Below are positions 36,480 through 47,732 of a stretch of 64,000 bases of DNA, one piece after another. The DNA is from Anaeramoeba flamelloides (lineage: Eukaryota > Metamonada > Anaeramoebidae). Made by a program: the position numbers and the translations under genes. The DNA lies in the NCBI GenBank assembly GCA_027625915.1, contig JANTQA010000057.1:186001-250000 (forward strand). The letters are read 5' to 3'. Below the pieces are notes generated by a model, which saw only the letters and a list, made by a program, of their open reading frames with translations, was not told the origin of the DNA and made no database searches. Position 1 is the first letter of the stretch; each line of letters opens with the position of its first letter.

Positions 36480-37337
36480 CTTGATATTTTAAGTAAATTT
36501 TAAATTCGGAAGAGAATTTTTTTTAAAAGTTATTCATAATTTTCTCAATTTTTTATGAAATATTTTTTTTATTTTAAATTTTTATCTCCTAAATTGACTT
36601 TAATTTTTGAGAATAATTTTCAACTTTAATATTTTGTTTAGAGATTTTTTTTCAAAAATCAGAACTCGAAGAAACCAATTACAGAATCATAAATAGTTGA
36701 ATCTTGGTTTTTTGATAGATTTAATTGTTTTATCGAAGATAAAAAAAAAAAAAAAAGAAATGTGATTTTAATTGTAAAATGTAGTTTAAACAAGTCTGTA
36801 CACGTTTTTTTAATATATTTTTAAGAAAAAAAATTGATTTCTATCAAATTGTGAAATTTTTTTGTAATAATAGTTTTTATTACTGTATGTTCTGATCATT
36901 CTCAATTAGAATTATTTGTAAAAAAAAATAAAACCATTTGTTTATTTGGTTTATTTTTTTGTTTCTTGGAACGTTGAGATAGTTCGCAAGTTATTAATTT
37001 ACTATAATTAAAAAAAAAATATTTTTAGATTTGATATGGGAGTGTTTCCAAATTAAAAGTATGTTTTATTTTTTTTTATCGAAGATAGTATAAATAAAAA
37101 ATACAAGAATACAATAACAAACAATAATTAAATCTGATTTTGGTTTCTTATAGTTCTGATTTTTTTTCAAAAATCTCTAAACAAAATATCAAAGTTGAAA
37201 ATTATTCTCAAAAATTAGAGTAAATTTAGGAGATAAAAATTTTAAATAAATCGATAATTCAAAAATCATTGAGAAAATTATGTATGACTTTTTAAAAAAA
37301 TTCTATTCTTAATTTAAAATTTACTTAAAATATCATA
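36480..37337. repeat. Foldback element K, arms of about 200 bp
   Basis: 36480-36680 and 37138-37337 are approximate reverse complements. Shared words include GGTTTCTT, TTTTTTTTCAAAAATC, TCTAAACAAAATAT/ATATTTTGTTTAGA, GTTGAAAATTATTCTCAAAA, TTTAGGAGATAAAAATTT and AATTTACTTAAAATATCA. The 450-bp centre is AT-rich and non-coding. Family L copies flank it on both sides as direct repeats. Confidence 0.6.
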
Positions 37338-38237
37338 TAATTTACCGACAAAATTGATTTTAGTAGTAGGTATACTATCAAATCCCAGATTAGATGCTGT
37401 ATTAAAACAGGAAGAAAAAAATAAAAAAATTCTAATTTAGAAATATTCGTTTTATGTTATACGTGCAGGTTTTTTGTTGGTCACTGTATTCAAAGTAAAT
37501 CAAGTCACAAATTTTACTTGCTATTTGGTTACAAAAGTAAAGCATTTGGAAAAAAGGGTGAGTAAAAAAAGTTTTTTGGGGATATTACCTAAAATGGGAA
37601 ATAAAATCAATTAAAAGAAGAAATAATTTATCGTTAAGTATTGATTCATTGTGTTATTTTCAGCAATTCCATCTATTAAAATTTAGATCTTCCTTTTTAT
37701 AAAAATCTATAGAGCTGGGTTTTGGGGATATTAAAAATAGTTAATTTTTCAAGAAATATTAATCTTTGAATTAATCAAAAAAAAAAACTATATTAAAGAT
37801 AATATTTTAAAAAAAAAACAACATTGTGCGTAATTCTTCATTTTGTCCCCAATCATTTATTTTTTCTATTTATCAATTGACCATCTCTTGAATTTTCATA
37901 TTATCTTAAAATTTCCAATTAAAAATCATTTTGTATTTTTTTTTTCTTATAGAGCTGTTTTTTTATACTTGCTTAGGTATTCTAATGGGTACATGATTTT
38001 TAAAAACAGAAAAACAAAATTGCAATATTTATTTGGAACTCCTTTTTTTATGTTTTGTTTGGCGGTTATTTTTGATTACTGTAAATTTTTGCAAATAATT
38101 GTAATTAAATTAGTCATTTTATTAATATTATTTTAAAATTTATATTCCATTTCTAAAAATAGAAAGAAAAATATCAAATAAATAAAACATATAAAGATTC
38201 TAATTTATTAACTCTCAACTGATACATGAATAATTAA
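37338..38237. repeat. Family L copy 2 and flanking AT-rich DNA
   Basis: 37590-37935 is the second family L copy described at 36110. 37338-37510 resembles 31090-31260. The open frame 37843-38136 is a chance F/I/L-rich frame partly inside the repeat. Confidence 0.4.
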
Positions 38238-38368
38238 GGGGGAATAATTTTCACTTCCTTTTCATTTCCATTTTTCAAATAGAGTCACAAATTACCAACA
38301 TACTTCTTTGAAAACTCAATTTGTTAAACACAATATGAAAAATGAAGTGAAAATTTTTACCCATTTAG
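38238..38368. repeat. About 130-bp hairpin element
   Basis: GGGGGAATAATTTTCACTTC at the left faces GAAGTGAAAATTTTTACCC at the right. The arms are about 30 bp with a few mismatches and the loop about 70 bp. It resembles a small MITE; no second copy was found in the window. Confidence 0.5.
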
Positions 38369-39445
38369 AATTCAAATGCCAACAAAACAAAATAATGATT
38401 CACTTTTCTAATTTAAAGATTTATTAAAGAGTAATTAACAATAAAAACAAAAAATTGATTCTATTTATTTCCTTTTATGAAATTAGTTGTATTATCAATA
38501 GATTTACACCAATTTGTTAAATATTTGTTAAAATAGTCTATGGGTTAATTAATTAACTTGTGAAAGTACAATTTTTTAACTACTAATCTAAAATTTTGAA
38601 ACAAAATAAGAATGATCTTTTGCAACTTTAAATCATTAATATAGAGTACTTATACTATAAATTTTGAGCAAAATAGAGATTTTTATCAAAAATTCTTTCG
38701 GTTTTTTACTAACACAAAGGACTATTTTCAAAAGACGAGCCAATCTTTGGTATTACTTTATTTTTTGAATTTTGTGAGAAATTTGAACTTTGAAATACTG
38801 GTATGATTTATATTCAATGTAACACGTTTTAATTTTAAATTTCTTTAGTAGTCTCGAGTAATCCTTTAAATATAAAACAATTGACGAATTTCACAACTAT
38901 TATTCTTCACATTTTTTTTCCTATTTTTTTTTTTTATTTGTTTTGTTGAACTAAGCAATGATTTTGATATTTTTTAGTCAAATTTCTGCCGAATGAAAAT
39001 CCATTTTGCAAAGTAAAAGCAAAATCTCAGAACAACCCAACACTCTCCTAGATTAAAATGTGGTCCTTAAAAATAGAAATTGTTTATTCTTTATTGAGGG
39101 TAGATTTGTGTTACTCGAATATTTTTATTTACTTTAAATTATTCAACGAAAAGAATCCTTCTTTAACATTTACATTTTTTGAGAGTTACTTAATCTGTAA
39201 GTGTAATTAATAATTCGATTTTAGTTTTTAGAAACTAGACTTTCAATAAATTTTTACAATTTTTGTATTTGTTTTGTTGTAAAAGTAAAAAACTCTTTTC
39301 TTATATCCCAATAAATTGAAAGAAAAATAACCTTCACTGAGGATTTTTAATATCTAAAAAATGAATAATTTACCTTTTCTCATTTTTCCTACTTTTTTAT
39401 TGAACATTTTTTTCTTCAATACTCAATTAATATTATTAACTAAAA
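38369..39445. other. Upstream region of the Rab gene
   Basis: About 1.1 kb of AT-rich sequence before the Rab start codon, with no open frame, recognised promoter motif or repeat. Confidence 0.3.
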
Positions 39446-42400
39446 ATGTCATCTGATTTTGAGGAAATGGGCTTAAAAATTATCTTAATCGGGAATTCGT
39501 TGGTTGGTAAATCCTGTTTACTGCATCAATTCTGTGATCAAGAGTTTGGAACTTTTCCTTTTGTTTAATTATCTCAATCAAAAAGCCACAACCATTCAAA
39601 AAAACAAAAAAACAAAAAAACAAAAAAATAAAAATAACTTATTCTTTCTTTATAGGTTTGACTCTGAAATTGGAACCACAATTGTAATTACTTTTCTTTG
39701 TTTAAAATTTTTTTTGGTCTTTTCTTCAATTAAATGTTCTTCATATAAAATCAAAAACAATAAAACAATTTCTTTGAATTTAATGTCGAGTTAGGGTGTT
39801 GATTTTCGATTTTCATCAATAAAAGTAGACGAAAAGGATGTCAAGCTTCAAGTTTGGGATACAGGTAATTTTGTTCACACTCTTTTTTATTTTTGGTTTT
39901 TATTTTACATTTTTTTTTTATTTTTATTCTTTCTTCTCAACAATCACCAAAACAAAAGAAAACAATATAAAACAAATTTAATTCAAGTTTTCAATTCTTT
40001 ATATTTCTCATCTTGTTGTTTTTTCCTTTTTTTTAAAAAAAAAAAAATAATAATCAAAAACTCATTTTCTTTTCATTCTTTTAGCTGGACAAGAAAGATT
40101 TCGAACGATCACGTCAACTTACTATCGTAGCGCAGATGGAATCCTTTTGATATATTCAATCACATCAAAAGATTCATTTCAACAAATTTCCCATTGGTTT
40201 AATGAAGTACAATCAATTGTTTTTAATTTTTTCACCTCTTTATCCTTTTTATCATTTTTTCTTTTTTCAGAAATTCGAAAATGCAAAAATTCAAAAAAAA
40301 CTCCTTTTTTTTCGATTCTTTGATTGAATTTTAGATAAACCCAAAATAAATTCTCGTCTCACTTGTATGCCATTAAGGTTTACAATCCCTGAAATTTAAA
40401 AAAAAGATTATCTTATGTCGGATGTGGGCACTTGTTATTTTGGTTCTCATGTGATCGATCTTGGGCTTGGTATGAATTTTAATAGTGGTTCAAAAAGGAA
40501 ATTTTTGGCTATTTATTTTATTTTTTTTTTAGAAATCCGAATTGAAGGGCGTAAGAATAATATATTGGTAGGTATTTAATAATGGGATTTGATTTTTGGG
40601 TTGTAAAAAAGAATCTTGATTTATTTTCCCTTTGGTTCAATTAACTAAATAAAAATAATTTTTTTTAAAGGCTCCAAATAAAACCAATTCTAATGAAAAA
40701 TTTCAATTGATAACCCCAAAATTCACATTTTTTTATAACTTACCTTCCGACTAATTAGTCTCTAGACTCATAAATTTGAATTTCTGAAAAAAAAAAAATA
40801 GCCAAAAATTTCCTTTTTGAACCACTATTAAAATTCATATCAATCCAAAGGATCGATCACCTAAGAACCAAATTAACAAGTGGCCTTACACCTAACACAT
40901 AATAATCTTTTTACCAGTTTAAGGGATTGTAATCCTGAACAAATACATTTTTTCCAGAAATAATGAAGTTGAATCCAAAATCAATTATTTCTCAAAATGA
41001 AAAAATCGAATTTTAATAAACAATAGAAATAAATTTTTTTTAAGGAAAGATTTGTTACGGTGAAAAATAAATTTTTGAAATGGAAAAAAAAATAAGCTAT
41101 TTTTCTGAGTCAAGACTAATTAAAAACAAATTGATATGTGATGTGTGATCGATCTCTGAAAATCAACCAAGAAAAAGAAGAGTCATTTTTAGAAAAAAAA
41201 ATTCCCAAGAGTGACACTCAATTTCCAATTTAAATCGTTGTAAATTATAATTTTTCAAAGCAATTGTGTTAATTTCGAATGTGTCACTCTTTTTGAGATC
41301 TCGAAGATTTTTTTTTTTCCTCAAACTTTTTATTGACTAAATAAGCTATTTTTTTCTCAAGAATGTGACAAAATCTTTACTTTGTCAAAGATAGATAGTT
41401 ATTAAACAACCACAAATTAGACGAAATCGAATTTAATTGATTTTGTACTTTAAGAAAACAATTTATTTTAAATTAAAGAAATAAAAGTATTTGGAAATAC
41501 AATGTAAAAAAAGATTAATTTTATTTTCTTATTTTTGATTTTTTTTTGTAAATGAGAATACTTTGGATTTTTTGTTTGATTAATTGAATTGTTTTGTCTT
41601 TTAGAAATCCTCAGAGATACTCTGAATTTCAAACTTTTTTTTTTGTTAACTGTATTATTTTTTTGTTGAGATTATTTAAATTTTTTGTTTTGAGCAATCA
41701 AGACCCTATTGAAACTTTTTTTTTTAATTGAGGATCTCTGAAACTTTTTTTAGTTAATTGTAATTTTTTTCATTTAGACTCTGTGATTCTTTTATTGTTA
41801 ATTGCATTTTTATAATTGAGAATCCTTGGAAATTTTTTTTTGTAAATCAGATTTTTTGTTGTTTTTTTTTTTTTTTTTTTAATTTAAAAGAATGGAGTAA
41901 AAAACTTTGAATTAACTCAATTTTTTTGAATTAAAAAAAAAAAATGCTGTTCGCTTTTTCAGAGCATAAAGAATTGAGTAGAATCAAATCTTTTACTCAA
42001 TTATTATGAATTTTGGAAAAGTGTCATTATCTTTTCCTGAGTTTTCTGTTTATTCCGAAAATCAATAGATTTTCGTTAGGTTTTTTTTACTTTTCGAAAT
42101 AAAATAAAAAACCTCAAAAAAACCTAGAACACTTTTCAGAATAAAACAGAAAATCACAAAAAAATCGCCTTTAGGTTTTTTTTAATTTTTATTTTGATTT
42201 GAGAATCAATAGATTTTCAGAATAAAACAGAAAAAAACAAGAAAACCGCCGTTAGGCTTTCCAGAATTTAAAAGAATTGAGTAAAATATTTAATTCTACT
42301 CTATTATTTTAAATTTTGGAAAAGCTAGGCACTTGGCTGCACTTAACAACACTCTACAGCACTTGGCGGACACTTTCGTTAGGCTTTCCAGAATTTAGAA

Positions 42401-45400
42401 ATTAAAAGAAAATTTCAAAAATTAAAAGAAATTGTTGTTAGGTTTTCCTAAATTTTCTGTTTATTTCAAAAAGTAAAAAAAACCTAGAACACTTCACAGA
42501 TAAAACAGAAAACATCAAGAAAACCGAAATACTTGAATACACTCTATATATCTACCTCAAAGAGTGGGTCACTAGGTGCCCGAATTTATATATATATATA
42601 ACTTTTTTAAGTGTTTTTTATTTTCAATTTTTTATCATAAATTATTCAGAAATTGTAATGAAAAAAATAATAAAAATTTAATTTTTAAACACAATTTCGA
42701 AGAAGTAATCTATTCTAAAGTCTAAAAAAAAAAAAAAATTCCCTTGTTTTACTATTTTCACTTCTTAATATACTACTAATTATTAAACATCTTTTTTTTC
42801 AAAATTCTAATTCATATTTGTTAAAATCACATAAAATTTAATTTTTTAAATTTTCTTTTATTTAAAACTTTTTATTTGATCTAATTTCCTTCATTATATA
42901 TTTATATATTATAATATTTAAAAAAATTATTACTATTAAAAACCGTTTAAATTAGATTAAAAAAAATGCACCAAAAACTGTGGCAACAGTATTATTAGCA
43001 AATAAAAAGGACTTGGTATCTGATCGAAATGTACCAACAGAAGAAGGACAGGTATGTATTATATTATTTTTTTTTAAGAACTTAATTTCAATTAAAAAAC
43101 AGCAATTTTTAAAAAAATATTTATTATTATTTGGATTATTGTTCACTGTTAATTTTGTATTTTGGGTAAAGATTGTTGTGAATTTATCCACTTACAAATA
43201 TTTAATTTAAAAAAAAAAAAAATTATGATTCTAGGGTTAAATAAATATCTAATAAAGATATTTTTTTTTTTGTTAAATATAATTTTCAATCAGGAATAAT
43301 TATTAACAAATAATGATTAAGGAAAAGAATAATATTTTATTTATTTGATTTTGATATTAAACTTCGATTTATCAAAAAATTTTAAAGTTTAATAAATTAT
43401 ATCCTTAAAAGATAAATTTTCGTTTTAAAATCATTCTAAAACTTTTAATTCTCCCTTTTTTGAAACAGATAATATGATTTTAAATGTTTTTATTTATTTC
43501 AAAACAATCTAATTAAACATAATATTCAAAAAAAAAATGTTTTTTGAAAATATATTTTTCAATAGGTATAATTTTCAAAATAATTTTAAAAAAATTACAA
43601 AAATCACAAAAACTTCAATGAATAATGAATTATCTGATAAAATTTAACAATTTTTTGACTTTTTATGAAACGAACTTATTAAAAGTCAAAAAAAAATACT
43701 TTAAAAAAAAATTATGTGTAATTTCATATTTAAAAATTTTGTTTTACATCAAAATTTTGCAATCCAAAATATAAATTTGTGAAAAAAATTTTAACAGGTA
43801 AAAAATGTGAAGCATGATTTTTAATTGGCAACCTTAATAGAAACTCAGAAACCTGAAAATGAAAAATAAGATAAAATAATAAAAGAAAAAAAAAAATGAT
43901 TAAAGACAAAATGGTGCATTTAAACACTCATAGTTTTTATTATACTATTTTTCCCATGAGGATTTTTCTTTGATTGATCTATTATTTGTAAAAATCTAGT
44001 TAAAAAATTTGAATATTTTTGATATTTCCAAATCAAAACAACTCTAATCGGATTTCGAAAAATAATTAGATATAAATTGTATTTATTGATTTGATTGATA
44101 ATAATAGCATGAATGATTTATTCTTTCAAGTTAATTTCTTTCTTTTTTTTAATTGATTTGACTTTTTCATTTTCAGGTTTCTGTGATTCTCTTAATGTTT
44201 CCGATAAAAAGTCGTGTTGAACGTTTTTTTCCCGTTTCTCTTTTTTTACCCAAATGTAAACTATTTTTCAAAAATATTGTCTCACTTTTTATGGTGATTG
44301 GAAGTGGTTCTGTTGCATTATCCCATATTCTTATCAAAAAAATTTGTAAAAATTTTAGATCAGAATCATTTTTTCTTGTTTTACAAATTTTATTTACTTT
44401 TTCAAATTTTTGATTTCCTTTTTGTTTTTATTTTTGTTTTTCTTTTTCTTTCTTTTCTTTTCCTTTGATCCCTTTTTTTTTTTATGAAAGCCACATTGAA
44501 AAAAAAAAAAGATCTTCAAAGTACCAAAAAAATCATTCATAAAATTGACAATCTATAAAATGTCTTTGAAAATTCAGATAATTATCAGCAAAAAATCTTC
44601 TTTTTAACCTTTTTTCGTTTGAAATTTCAGTAATATAAAATCATTAAGGCTCATTTCAAAAATTGTGACTCACTTTTTTTTGGTTTTTTGTTAAAGTTTT
44701 TTTTTTTAATTTTTGAAATATCAGGTTTTTATATGTTTAGAATACTTTAAAAATGAATTATTATTAAGATTTAATAATTAGTTGTTCTTGAATACAAGCA
44801 TATATATATATATATATATATTTCAATATATTATTTCAGTGGAGTCACAATTTTTGAAATGGCGTTTATATTTTGTATTGTAAAATTTTGAAGCAAAACA
44901 AAATTTTAAATATGAAATTACACATAATTTTTTTTTACACAAAATTTTTTTTTGGCTTTTAATAAGTTTGTTTCAAGAGAAAAGTTGAAAAATTTTTAAA
45001 ATTTATAAGAAAAAATCTGAACTATGGACAAAATTGATTAATTTTGAAAAATTGACAATCAAATTTACAGCCGTTTTCAAAATGTGAGTAGTTTTTTAAA
45101 ACTTTTTTGATGTTTTCTATTTTAAAAAAGTTTTAATTCTGACAATCTCATAAAAAAAAGTTAAGTAATCACTTTTTTAAAATGGTTGTAATACTTTATA
45201 TATTTTCAAATTTTTTATCAAATCTTATGAATTAAATTAAAATTACTTTATCAAAGAAAGATTTATTTCTATGATATTTTTTTATTTTGCTATTCAAAAA
45301 AAAAACAAGAAAATAATTTAAAAGGGGAAATCATATAAATCAATATTTAATAATCAAAAAAAAATTTACTTTAATTTTTCAATTAATGACTGAAATTTTT

Positions 45401-47732
45401 TATTTCAATTCCACAAAATATATTACTGATTATTTGTTAAAAAAAGATAAAGATCTGTACAAAAACAATTCGAAATGATGTTTTTAGAGATTTAATTAAG
45501 CTTGGTTATTGAACTTTGAGATAAAATTTTGGTTGGGGAAATTGAGTTTTAAGATATATTTTGTAATATTTGTACATTGGATTCCAACAAAATTTTAATA
45601 ATCTTATGATTAAGTAATCGAAATTATTGAGTTCGATCAAATAAAATAAAAAATTGGATATCAATGAATACTTTATAAATTATATTTTGGAATTTCTCCG
45701 AAACAGCAAAATAAAACACATATTATTGTTTAAATAACAAAAATGATTTTAGTGTTTTTTTTTATCCATAATAGGGTGAGTACATAAAGTTTACTCGTTT
45801 GGTGTTAGGTTTTTTTTAGTTTAAGAAATAAAATGAAAATTTATTTAATTTTCTGTCCATTTCAAAAATTAAAAAAAATCATCTTTAGGTTTTTTTTAAT
45901 TTGAGAAACAAAAAGAAACCGTCGTTAGGTTTTTTTTTACTTTTTAAAACGTAAAGAAAATTTTTTTAATTTTCGGTTTATTTCAAAAATTAAAAAAAAA
46001 CTTGGCACTCTATCTCACTCGACGGCGCCCGCCCTTGATTCCTAATGGCATATTAGCAATTTAAATCGTAAGAAAAAAAAATATTTTGTAATCTGGGTAT
46101 TTTCCAAGTTTTTTATTGGTTGAAAAAGAATTCCAAAGAAAAATTAAAAAAAAAAAAGAATAAAAAAGCAATTTAAAAAACAATTGGTTTTTGAAAGACA
46201 GTTGGTAAAAAATCAAAATAAAATCAACAGCCCATTTTTATCAAGAACACTCAAAAAACAGATACAATCATTTTATTTAAAATTTTATCATCTAATTCAT
46301 TTTAATACGTCGTGGTAGGTTAGTTAAGGGTAGTTTATTTCATAGCTGCCATTTTTTTTTCTTGTTGATCTCGAATTTGTTTTCTTTAACTTGATATTTT
46401 TTTACCTTTGTTTTTTCTTTTTCATTTTCAAGTTACTCATACTGTCATTTTCCAGTATCTCAGTATTAGTAGGTAACCTCATGATCTTTTTTCCTTTGTA
46501 ACTATTCTTCCCAATAAAAAGGAAGATTCATCCAGTAAAAAAAAAAATATCAAAAAAGAAAAAAAATGAAAATTGAACAAAAAAATTTTCAAATTTTTTT
46601 GAATCTATTAGTCTATATTCAAATTCTTCTCAAAGAATTTGTTTTTACGATTTTATTAATCTCAAAAATAAAAAATAGCTTTTTATGATTTAGTTGTTTG
46701 GTAACTTTTTTTGAAACATCATTATTGTGTTGGACGTAGTCTTGATTTATTTTAATTTTAATAAATCAAAATTATCGAAATGATGAGGTGAAAATTAATC
46801 AAGGTATAAAGTATTAAAACAATAATTTTTGTAATATAGATGAAGATAAAAGACTTTTTTTCATTTTGTTTTAATGGTAGAAAAGAAACTAAAAAATTTA
46901 ATTCATCCCTAAAACAAAATTCATTTTTTTTGATCAAAATATATTTTCAAATTAATAAAAACTTTTAAAAATCATTTAAAAGTGGTTTATTTAACAAAAA
47001 TCTTTTTTTCTGATCCATAAATACTAATTAATTATTAAATTTAGTGTAATAAAAAAAAATTAAAAAATTTAATACAGCCAAGTTCTATTTTTAAGACACA
47101 AACTTTCAACAAAATTTAAGGCACAATAAAAAATCCCAAGTTAAGGTATAAAATTGAGTTTCTAGTAAAATAATTTTTCACAAAAAAATTCCAAATTTTG
47201 TGCCGTAATTTGAGATTTTTTTGTGCCTTAAATTTCTTTCAAAGTTTGTGCCACAAATTTGAAACTGGCTGTATTACTCTGTTTTAAGTTTTCATTTTTT
47301 TCGATTATTAATATTCCTTTTAATATTTATCATATTAATTTTTAATCTAATAATTTTATTTTGTCTTTTAATCATATCTGAATAGAAATTGGCAGACGAA
47401 TTAGGATTGCCATTCCTTGAAGTCAGTGCAAAAACCGGTGAAAATGTGCATGAAGCATTTCAAAAATTAGCAAGATTGGCAACTCAGGAGTATGTTTTCT
47501 AAATATATATATATATATTATTTATTTGTTTGTTTGTTAATTCATTAATTAATTGATTTATTTATTAAATAAAACTTATATTTAAACCATACATTTATTA
47601 TTTTTTAATTTTTTCTTTTATTCTATTTAACCTTAATTAACTTATTTTTCTTAAAATAGAAATAAACAAAAGGAAAATGAAATCATTACTCTCGAAAAAA
47701 AAACTGTCAAAAAAAAAAAATGTTGTAATTAA
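39446..47732 (+). CDS. Rab family small GTPase (Rab1/8-like), seven exons
   Basis: Exons 39446-39543, 39655-39682, 39795-39864, 40085-40206, 42956-43051, 47386-47489 and 47660-47732 join in frame to 196 residues. All G motifs are present: P-loop GNSLVGKS, switch I IGTTIGVDFRF, switch [24 protein letters not shown] in LLANKKDL, and SAK in [12 protein letters not shown]. The Rab-specific IGTTIGVDF and the spacing of the switch II tyrosines mark it as Rab rather than Ras or Rho. It ends KKKKCCN, so two C-terminal cysteines are available for geranylgeranylation. The protein should cycle between cytosol and a transport membrane. Exon 2 is only 28 nt. Introns 1-3 and 6 are 111-220 bp, but introns 4 and 5 are about 2.7 and 4.3 kb and full of repeats. 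All introns are GT-AG. The Rab subgroup cannot be fixed by eye; Rab1, Rab8 and Rab35-like proteins are closest in the motifs I can compare. Confidence 0.92.
40373..40938. mobile_element. Foldback element with about 190-bp arms (family M), Rab intron 4
   Basis: The left arm (40373-40560) and right arm (40745-40938) are inverted copies, by eye about three-quarters identical. Shared words are TTTACAATCCCTGAA, AAGATTAT, ACTTGTTA, TTTGGTTCT, GATCGATC, TGAATTTTAATAGTGGTTCA and AAAAAGGAAATTTTTGGCTA. A single related arm lies at 59971-60150. No coding capacity was seen, so it is non-autonomous. Confidence 0.65.
41085..41465 (-). repeat. Dispersed repeat family C, copy 2
   Basis: Reverse-complement counterpart of 7985-8335, sharing GATCGATC, CATTTTTAGAAAAA, AAGAGTGACACTCAATTTCC, CTTTTTGAGATCTCGAAGAT and AACCACAAATTAGACGAAAT. 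It lies in Rab intron 4. Confidence 0.55.
41870..42545. repeat. Dispersed repeat family B, tandem or rearranged copies
   Basis: At least two overlapping units. AATCAATAGATTTTCGTTAG, AAATAAAATAAAAAACCTCA and AATAAAACAGAAAA occur in succession, and AGAATTTAAAAGAATTGAG is present with its inverted counterpart near TTTTGGAAAAGCTAGGCACT. The element is in Rab intron 4, just before exon 5. Confidence 0.5.
43655..44995. mobile_element. Element G with about 120-bp inverted ends, Rab intron 5
   Basis: The left end (about 43665-43785: AACGAACTTATTAAAAGTC, ATTATGTGTAATTTCATATT, TTTGTTTTACATCAAAATTT) and right end (about 44865-44985) are inverted copies of about 120 bp with modest divergence. The right inverted end sits just after a (TA)n tract at 44800. 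Inside lie a piece resembling family L (43910-44110) and a second inverted pair (TTTCAAAAATTGTGACTCAC near 44655, its mate near 44840). The open frames at 43730-43927 and 44183-44413 have no recognised similarity. It looks like a dead or non-autonomous DNA element with nested insertions. Confidence 0.55.
45795..46030. repeat. Dispersed repeat family B, partial copy
   Basis: It repeats GTTAGGTTTTTTTTA, GAAATAAAATGAAAATTT, TTTTCTGTCCATTTCAAAAA and CTTGGCACTCTATCTCACT, matching the gene-distal part of the other family B copies. It is in Rab intron 5. Confidence 0.4.
47075..47271. mobile_element. 197-bp MITE, copy in Rab intron 5
   Basis: Ends CAGCCAAGTTCTATTTTTAA and its inverted mate ending GAAACTGGCTG, flanked by TA on both sides (47073-47074 and 47272-47273). 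It has the same length and internal landmarks (TTTAAGGCACAA, TTCTAGTAAAATAA, TTTGAGATTTTTTTGTGCC) as the copies at 31894, 54813 and 61125, but is more diverged. It lies about 115 bp upstream of the exon 6 acceptor. Confidence 0.75.

Noticed and set aside
36110-37935. Direct repeats as possible long terminal repeats of a retroelement
   Set aside because: There is no coding sequence, primer-site or polypurine signal between them, the centre is a foldback, and related copies occur singly elsewhere.
39504-39794. A 96-codon plus-strand frame over Rab introns 1 and 2
   Set aside because: It overlaps the first two Rab exons in the wrong frame and reads through introns; the Rab motifs fix the true frame.
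42952-43210. Frames on both strands running through Rab exon 5
   Set aside because: They extend the NKKD-containing exon into intron sequence or read it antisense; the spliced model is clearly better.
43730-44413. Frames inside element G as possible transposase pieces
   Set aside because: They are short and F/L/K-rich, show no D, D, E blocks, and one begins inside the inverted end.
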